DNA of 64,000 nt. It comes from Sodiomyces alkalinus F11 (taxonomy: Eukaryota; Ascomycota; Sordariomycetes; Glomerellales; Plectosphaerellaceae). Below the pieces are notes generated by a model that saw only the letters and a program-made list of their open reading frames with translations, ran no database searches and was not told where the DNA came from. How positions within the stretch are numbered: position 1 is the first letter of the stretch; each line of letters begins with the position of its first letter. The translations under genes were made by a program, and so were the position numbers. Where the stretch lies: positions 2,820,201 through 2,884,200 of the forward strand of contig NW_021167083.1 in the NCBI RefSeq assembly GCF_003711515.1. Direction: 5' to 3'. Shown in pieces: positions 56,116-64,000 of this stretch.

Positions 56116-59100
56116 ATTAATATTATTATTACTCCGCTATCCTATCTAATCTATAGGAGCCTAGTTTAGACTATATAGTCCTTCTCGGGTGGCTATAGGG
56201 GGGAAAACCCGGGATCCCAGGGAAAACCTTTATACTCGTCCTTAGTTAGAGTAGTGCCGCTACGGGGCCGATATAGCCCCGGTTCGCCCCGTTTATATAT
56301 CTGGATCATAGCTCTAGGCTAATAGCTAACGGGAAGGGTAGTAGGCTATAGGTGAGCCTAGGCCGGTTATTAGTAAGGGGGCGGGGGCCGAAAGGGTGCC
56401 GCGGCGACTCCGCCGTATAGCGGCCACGGTATACTAAATACGGCCTCCCTACGTCCCCGGGGGCCGTGCCTAGTATTCCTTCTATTTAATTAATAAAGAG
56501 AAAGGCGAGGCAGGCGGTCCTGCCTCCCTTAAGGGGGGGGGTGCCCTCTATATCCGGCGGTAAGTAGGAAGAGTAGGGCTCCGCCCATACCCGAAAAAAC
56601 CGTAGATAGTTAATAGAAATTAAGGTCCTTTTCCTTTTCCTCTTTTTCTTCTTATAACGCCGTAGATTACGTTATAGGTATCCCTTATTATATTCCCGCT
56701 TACGGCCTTAAAGGCCTGCCGTCGCGGTATTATACTGACTAGTAGTATCTTCTAGTTTTCCTATTCTTAATTTATAATTTCCCACTTAATCTAGTATATA
56801 GTAGTTCGTGAGTAGCGTTACGGTGGTATAGGGTTAACTAGGTAGTATAATAGTAGTAGCAATAATACTTATAATATTAATCCTAACTAAAGTTATAATA
56901 TAAGTATCTATATATCGTGGCGGCGCTATAGTAGTAGTATACTAATAGCCGTAGATACCTCCTTCTAATAATAATAATCGTTATAAGTAGGGTACTATTC
57001 GAGTTATACTATATATATACCTTAGTAGTGCCGATATAGTATCGTAGCGGCTAACCTATAGTAGGTATCTCCGTTATAGTAATCGTCTAGGCAGCTACCT
57101 CGATAACGTTTCCGCTTATACTAATACTACCAGAATAAGCGCCGTGTTCTTTTAGTATGCTAATAGTCGATATCCCTATAAGAATATAAGCCGTCCTTAT
57201 ACCGTGGTAGTGCCGCTAGTATATTAAGGTGGTCTAATTAGTTAATAGGTCCCCTCCGCTATAAAGAAGTAGTAATAGTGTCTTATAGACGTTTATAGTC
57301 TTTATTTATTGGTAAAGGCTATTAGTAATAATAGTGTTATTACGGTAAGTGGCCTTCCTTCGATATCGCGGTAGAGCCGTACTAATAACCTATTAGGCTA
57401 AGGAGCGCCTAAAAACGGCGGCTTTATCCTTTAGACGGGCCGTCTCTTAGGCGCTGCCTTCTAATCGCGGCCGTAGCGGCACCTTATCGGTAAAGGCGCT
57501 CCTGCATAATATCCTCCGCCGAACACGCCGTATAAAGGGTATAATAGGTATCCTGATAGATAACTATATACGTGGTCCCCTTTCGGTTTCGCTACGGCGC
57601 CCTTATGGTAGTAGTATAGCTAACTAATTCTAAGACCTTAAGTACGTTAAGAATAGTATTAACGCCTCCGAGGGAGGTAAGGATAAAACTAACGAGGAGT
57701 AAAGAGAAGGGGGGGGGGGGGGGCTTTAGCCCGATAACGCTTCGATACCGCCGGGGCCCCGGCTAGTAAGGCCTTATTTAATACTAGCTAGACTATTATA
57801 TCACCTTTTCCCCGTTACGGTACCACCGCGTTCTCGTAGGCTTTTATAACTTTAAGAGTAAGGCGAAAGTCCTTAAGCCTTTTCCGTTATAGAAACCACT
57901 TAGCTATCGCCCCGGCTTCTATATTATAGTCTAGTACGTCGTATAGATCCCCTCTAGTTATAAGTGGTCTCCCCACGGCACCGAAAAGCTCCCTACGCTC
58001 TTCCTCGGTTATATCCTAGCACTAAAGTATTATATGCTCCGCTATTTCTGCCTCCCCGTTATTATAGGGGTATCGCGTTATTAGGAATCCCGGTACCCTC
58101 GCCTTAGCTAGGAAGGCTTATAGGCTTAGCTTTTCTAATCTGATTTAGGTAAATACGGAGCTTTATAGCTTTAGGAGTCCTTTATATTTCCGGAGGGCGC
58201 GTTATATTAGGGAGCGGCTCGGTACCGCTACGGCGTAGGTATAGGGCCTTTATACCTTTACCTAGGTTCGGCCCTATTCCCTTATAAGGACTTTCCTTAG
58301 GGCCGCGTTTTCGATCTAGGTTATTAGGGCGTTTATTTAGGCTATCCACGCGAGGGCCGTGTAGGCCCTATAGTGCCGATTCAGTGCTACTAAGGCTCTC
58401 GCTACGGTATAGGTTCTGGCTAATATCTTATCTTCCGTCCCCTCCTCTTATATCCGGCGGACCTTCCGGGCACTTAGGCCTAAGAGGTATAGGTTAAGAG
58501 GGGGGATAAAGATCATTTTTTTAAGGACCCTAACCGGTATAGCTATATAGGCGCCGGCTACTAATCAGAGGCACCGGTTCTACACCGTTATAAGTGCCCC
58601 TATAAGGCCCTGCCGGGGACCGGCCCTTATCTTATAGACGATTAAGGCGTAATAGGCGATTACTAAACGTAATACTATAAGGTATAGTCTTCTTACGTCT
58701 ATAAAGCTATACCCCTATACTACTATACTAAGCCTTAAGAGGGCGTATCTTTAGGTGGTTAGCCGGCTTTTTACCTTTTTAGTATATTATCGGAAGTCGA
58801 GCTTCCTATTAAGCTAAATACCTAGAAGCCTTATCGCCTCCGCTACTAGCACCGAAGTAACGCTAAGGGGGAGCGGGGTAGGTAAGGGTTAGCGTGACTT
58901 CGTAAAGGGGATATAGACACCCTTAGCTAGTTCAAATTATAGCCCGCTCGCTATCTCCTAGTCTAGGTATATCCGCTACGCGGCGGCGAGGCGGTACTAC
59001 GTTTATACCTCTATTCAGCTAAAGGTAATAATACTTATATTATCTATAAAACCCGCTACCGTTATTTTAGGGACCCTTTTTAGTTCCTTATGGAGGGTAG

Positions 59101-61478
59101 AGATATAGAGGATAAAAGGGATAGGGGAGATCAAGGAGCCTTAGGGTATACTCCCGCGGAGGTACCGCGGGGGGGCCGTTTCGCTATCGAGTAATAGCTA
59201 GGCTATACGGTCTTAGAGGAAGCTACTAGTTAGGGTAATAAGCCACCGGGGGAAACCTTTCCTTTTAAGTACCTTAAGGAGGCGAGAGTAGGGGATAGTA
59301 TCGAATACTCTTTTAATATCTAGTTAGAGTATTAAAGCGGTACCGCTATAGGCTTAACTCGCTTTTATAGCCTCCGTGACTTTTTATACTACTATCTTTA
59401 TACTCCGCCCGGTCCAGTTACTTATTTACCCTTCCGGGAGGAGCCGATACTCCTTTATTACGGCGGTGATACGGTTAGCTAATATCCTTTTAAGGACTTT
59501 ACCTATTATATTAAGGAGTAATATCGGTCGTTAGCCCTTTACTATCTTATAGTCGGCCGGCGGCCGACCTTACTTTTTAAGGACTACTACGGTAGCGTGG
59601 CGGCACCTCTTCGGGTAGTAGCCCGCTTTAAGACACGCTATAAAGATAGCACTTAGTTTTTAGTATAGGGGAGGTCTATATACTTTTAGGAGCCCTGCTA
59701 AGAGCCTATTATACCCTAGTACCGCCTAGGGTTTAGTCTTCTTAAGGCGCCCCTACACGTCCGCTACGGTAACGTCATAGCGGATATCCTAGCTAAGGGG
59801 GAATACCGCGCCTAAGGGTCTAAGGGCGGTAAGGAGGGGGGGTAGGAAGAACTTCCGGTTAAGGACTTCGGCTTTCTTAGCGTGTATAGTGGCTAGGTTA
59901 TTGTTATCGTCTTAGCGTAGTAGTGGTACTAATAGGGGGTTTAGTAGTACTCCCCCTTTTATTTATACCTATTTCTAAAATCGCTGAAGGAGGTTATCGT
60001 TTTTCCTAGTCTTATATAGTAGGTATTATTAGTATAGCCGCTTCGCTACCGTAATAGCTTTATAGCGGCGTTTCTCCGCTTCCTAGAACTTATCCTATCG
60101 GTTCCGGGACTTCCTAGATATATATCTACGGTAAAGGCGTCTTATCTTCTGGGTAAGAGTGGTTAGCTCCGCGTGCTGCTAGGGGGTAGGTAAGCGTTTA
60201 GGGGTGCCCCCGTAGCGACGCGGTATAGCCTTATCGGCTAAGGTTATAAGGTCTCTAATTAGGTTATCTAGTACTAAGTCGATATCCCCTAGTATTATAA
60301 GGGGGCCGGTCTACTATAGTTATATAGCGGCGAGCTAGGGGTCCTATAAGGGGTCGAAGTCCTTCTAGACTTAGCGGAGCCCGCTTAGGTCCTACGGTAG
60401 TATCGTCACGATACTTAGCGCGGTGCTTATCTCTATATAGATTTAGGCCGTCTATAAGTAATAGTCCGACCCGATAACGGTTTTATCGGGGCCGCTAAAA
60501 TCGTAGCGGAGCCCCTATATCGCCTATATAAGGTCGATAGTACTAGCGCGCCGGCCCGGGCGGTACTATATAGTAGTTCCGGGGGGGGTTATTAAGTCTA
60601 GGTTTCACCGGGTTATAAGGGTAAATAGGATATCGGCTCGGGGATAATAACGGGGTGGCTATAACTAAAAGAGATAGTATAGGTTAAAGTCCCTAATAAG
60701 GACGTAGCGGCCTCGTAGCGGTAATATATCGAGTGTATCTTATAGGGGTGTATTTTAAGGGGTCCTAGCTAATTAGTAGTTCTCTAAGTAGCTTAACTAG
60801 ATTATAAGGGCGTTATCCTTAGTCCTAAATATAACCGCGTAGGTATTATAGTAGGCCCGCTATATCTATATATATAGCGGGTATCTTTTATATATATATA
60901 GGAGGGCGTGGCCTCCTCCTTAGATTAGCCGGTATACCCTTTAGGAGGGGTAGATAAGGCTTTTCGTAAAGGGGTTAAGGCCGGGTTCCTGGATTACTAT
61001 TATATCGTACTCGGCGTGGTACTGGAGCGGGAGCTCCTGCCACGCCTAACTTCTCCCTATATTCCACGAAAGGACGTGGATTCTTATTAATTAGTAGGGG
61101 AGGGGGGTTAAGATAATATACCCGGTATAACCAGGGTCTGGTTCTAGCTTTATAGCTCCTACCATAGTACCTTACTAGCCCCGCGGGGGACTATATAAGT
61201 GTTTATAGGGCCCGGTATCGGGGAGCCCTCCTATCCTTTAGTCCTTTTTAGAGGGTATCCACGGCCCTTATAGAGGGGCCGGTCCTAGTCCTAGGCGATA
61301 ATTATCGGGGAGAAGATCTACCGCTACTATAGGTATACCGTTTCGGTTTAGCGGGTAATATTAAAGTCCCTGGCTCGGTACTTATACGCTTCGCGAGTCT
61401 TCTTAGCCTTTTTCCTTAGTAGTTAGTATAAGTCGTTAAAGGTATTATAGTCTCCTGTATAGGCGGTATAGTAACGGG
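56111..61478 (-). mobile_element. LINE L3, Tad-like, 5'-truncated, RIP-mutated
   Basis: Minus-strand copy of the L family, 3' tail at 56111-56130. RT boxes are readable: VAGFIDNISII (FVDD degraded, about 59030-59060), LISPILFILYISTLHKELK (about 59140-59080), LDIKRVFDTI-like (about 59320-59290). The endonuclease ends with IGSDYYL near 60460, and ORF1 sequence continues to 61478. Aligned to L1 it stops inside ORF1, so it is 5'-truncated. A G run of 12 or so lies at about 57709-57723. No frame is open. Confidence 0.82.
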
Positions 61479-64000
61479 GGTTATTCTTCTTACTACTCTT
61501 TTGGGGGGACCTACGTTTTACGCGCAAACGCTCTAAACGACTTAAAAGCTATATCAATCGATAGCTCTTTTCGAGCTCTATACGCCTATCTATAGCCCTG
61601 TATCGCGGAGGTGCCATTTAGGGCGTAAAATGAGTGCGAAAACGCCTGGAAACGTACCTACGGGTGCCCCGCGTGCGGGGGAAAAATCTAATATAGCCCG
61701 TGCGCCCACGCTAACAAAGCAGCCACGCAGAGCCGTAACCACTAACGCCTCGCGACCCCAGTACCCTATAAAAGACCCCAGCCATAATAACAGCTATAGC
61801 ACTAGCTATAATAACGCCCTAACCCACTATAACGCCCCCGGAACTAACCCCGAGCCCCCTATAATTATAGAGGGCTTAGGGGAGGTAGAAATAGGGAAAA
61901 CCCCTAAAAGCCCTGTAAATACAGGGACTTCTACCTTTATTACGCCCCTTAACTCGAAAAGGCAGCTTAGCCCTTCGACCCTAACCCCTAAAAGGTTTTC
62001 TAGGACCCGAACCAAGCCCCCTTCTGACTCTAAGGCCGAAGGCCTCTTCGAAACGCCCTCTAGGCCCCCCCTTACTAAAAAACAGGGCCTTATAGGCTCT
62101 AAATAGGCTAAAAAGGCCCCTGGAACTACTAGAAACCCCCCTACTACGCCCTAGAAGTCGACTAGTTCGGCTAGTAAGGCCTAGGCTAGGGGTCTTCTCC
62201 AGCAGACTTTTCAGCTACTCTAATAGGCCTACGATCTTAACCCTATCCCCTAGATTAAAGCCCTATCCGCAGGGCTTAAATCTACTATCGACAGAACCCT
62301 ATAAGGCTCCTAGCCCCCTATACTCGAGCAGAAGGTCGACGAACTAGCCTAAGTAGTTCGTAGGCTTATAGAATAGCCTAAACCCCTTTATAGCGAAGCT
62401 TTAAAGGGAAAAACAGGCTCTATAGCACCCCAGGCCCCCTAAAGGGCCTCGGCACCTTTAGCCCCCCCGGCCCCCCCGGCTCCCCTCCCTATAGACCCTA
62501 AAAAAGTCCCTAAAGTTATTTTATAGCCTACGGCAGGGGAAACGATCCCTAGGGAGAACTTTAATCCCCTTATATTCCGGAACGGGCTAAATAAGGCCCT
62601 AAAAATCCCTGCTATTACGGCTATTAGCCTTTTAGCTAATAGGAACCTTATTTTAACCCCGGGCCCGAAATACAGCGTCTAGTAGCTCCTAGACTCGCAG
62701 AATCAGTGGTTTAAGGAGCTAAACCTGCCTCTTTAGCCCCCCTAACCTATAAGCGACTAGTTTAAGCTTAGTATTAAATAAGTGCCTATTAGGGCCTTCG
62801 GAGGGGGGGAGGCCCTATTATCCGACCCTACCGACCCTTCCGATATACCGTAAGAAGCCCTAAACCGCAGCCTAAAGCAGGGCCTAGGTTTAAAGGACCT
62901 AATCACTAAAATCGGCACCTTTAACCCTGTTAGGGTAGTAGGGAAGTCGCGGTGGCTAGGCAATCTAGACGGGCTTTACGGCACTATTATTATTTCAGTG
63001 CCTACTACTAAAGAGCAGAAATACTACTTAAAATAGGGGCTTTATATAGCCGGCCAGTGGCTAAAGGTCTATAAATATAGCCCTATAACCCCTAGGACCT
63101 AGTGCTCTAACTACTGGAAATTCGGGTATACCCGAGGGACCTATAAGAGCCTAACTACCTGCTTTATCTACGCTATAGAGGGCCACGGCGACGAAGACCA
63201 CTAGTATAACGAGTACGAGGAATATAGCGACTATGAACACAGGACCTATAAATGCTATGACTACGAGGGGGTATACCCCCCTGGTAGTAAAAACTACAAG
63301 GTCTTTTAAGCTATTAAACCCTTAATCCTATAAATAAAGGGTCTTTTAGTTCGAAAAAAATCCGGTTTATTTAGTATAACGTCGATAAACAGGGCCTAGC
63401 GCAGGAAGCTATCCTAGAATAGGCTTTAAAGACTTCGGCTAATATAATCCTTATTCAAGAGCCCTCCTACGTCCCGAAACCAGAAGGGTGGTATATTAAA
63501 AACCACCCAGCCTTCTACACTATCACGCCTATATCTCGGAAAACCTAGTTTTTCCCAATTAAACCTAGGGTCATTACTTATATAAGAAAGGGCTCGGGTA
63601 TCGATTTTTTATACCGCGAAGACCTTCTAGATAATATAGACGCATAGCTTATAGAGGTCTATTATCCATAAACCTTCTATATCCTAAACGTCTATAATTA
63701 GACAGAACAGGACCCCGAGATAATAGGTAGAGGGCTTATAAGGCCTCCTAGCCCTACCCCCTCTATCTCTTCGACCTCTTCTTCTTTTCCTTCTTTTTTA
63801 GGCTTTAGAAGCCGACTCTGGACTAAAGATCGCGTGCTATAGGGCCTCTAGGTCCCTAAGCCGACCTTTATTATAGGAGACTTTAATAGGAACCACTAGT
63901 AGTAGAACGGGGCTGCTACGAATTAGGCTTCTATTAAGGCCTAGGCCTTAGTAGACTAGTTAAATAGCCTCGAGGCCACCTATTTAGTAGACTCTAAAGA
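61479..64000 (+). mobile_element. Plus-strand LINE, 5' half (ORF1 and endonuclease), continues beyond window
   Basis: ORF1 starts with ATG at 61630 and stays open for 158 codons (MSAKTPGNVPTGAPRAGEKS, basic and Pro/Thr-rich). It then continues past RIP-type stops with FNPLIFRNGLNKALKIPAI, GTFNPVRVVGKSRWLG and a degraded zinc knuckle near 63105-63165 (CSNYWKFGYTRGTYKSLTTC). The endonuclease follows from about 63370 (YNVDKQGLAQEAIL), with ANIILIQEPSYVPKP carrying the catalytic Glu and IGDFNRNH at about 63870-63895. RT is beyond the window. Positions 61479-61629 are the leader. It may be the same family as the 3' half at 45861-47895, but no overlap exists to prove it. Confidence 0.85.

Noticed and set aside
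1..64000. Large cargo-carrying Starship-type element
   Set aside because: No captain tyrosine recombinase or typical cargo gene could be read. The contents are nested retroelements.

Overview
This window looks like a piece of a filamentous ascomycete (Pezizomycotina) chromosome. Two compact nuclear genes with short spliceosomal introns (52-69 nt, GT...AG) are embedded in about 60 kb of decayed transposable elements. The decay has the signature of repeat-induced point mutation (RIP): CA and TG dinucleotides are almost absent, TA is in excess, and CAG/CAA/TGG codons have become TAG/TAA stops inside otherwise readable transposon frames. By hand count, positions 12001-12060 (transposon) hold 0 CA+TG, while 49501-49560 (gene) hold 12. 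I cannot name the species.

Layout. 1-2.4 kb: Ty3/gypsy chromovirus RNase H, integrase and chromodomain (+). 3.0-4.6 kb: minus-strand remnant with a cysteine cluster, gag-like. 5.9-6.9 kb: rearranged copia-type LTR pieces. 8.4-9.6 kb: first copy of a three-copy repeat (A), anchored at its right end. 11.1-13.7 kb: gypsy gag, protease and RT (+). 13.7-16.2 kb: another gag remnant with a CCHC-like knuckle (+). 16.2-19.9 kb: minus-strand LINE L2 (Tad-like). 21.0-22.6 kb: gene island 1, an intact Derlin/Der1 gene (-). 22.7-29.6 kb: minus-strand LINE L1, interrupted at 27.0-27.5 kb by a younger plus-strand LINE fragment with a target-site duplication. 29.6-31.5 kb: repeat copies B and C. 31.5-33.7 kb: Ty1/copia integrase and RT (+). 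34.5-36.6 kb: gypsy RNase H and integrase (+). 36.6-42.0 kb: poorly classified elements, one with an Ulp1/C48-protease-like block. 42.7 kb: tRNA-like sequence with full pol III A and B boxes. 45.0-45.1 kb: perfect 15-bp minisatellite. 45.9-47.9 kb: 3' half of a plus-strand LINE. 48.4-49.7 kb: gene island 2, an intact four-exon mitochondrial tryptophanyl-tRNA synthetase gene (-). 49.8-56.1 kb: copia-type element on the minus strand with both LTR ends, PPT and PBS recognisable. 56.1-61.5 kb: minus-strand LINE L3. 61.5-64.0 kb: 5' half of a plus-strand LINE running off the window.

The two host genes are unrelated in function (ER-associated degradation; mitochondrial translation) and share no operon-like logic. 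What ties the window together is the transposon history: old, heavily mutated elements form the bulk, while a few small, lightly mutated insertions (27.0 kb, 48.0 kb, the LTR at 49.8 kb) are recent enough to keep target-site duplications or CA/TG dinucleotides. I found no convincing wholly new gene system. The most unusual items are the half-tRNA-type primer site, the A/B/C repeat family, the TG-to-TA microsatellite conversion, and the tRNA-like pol III unit.
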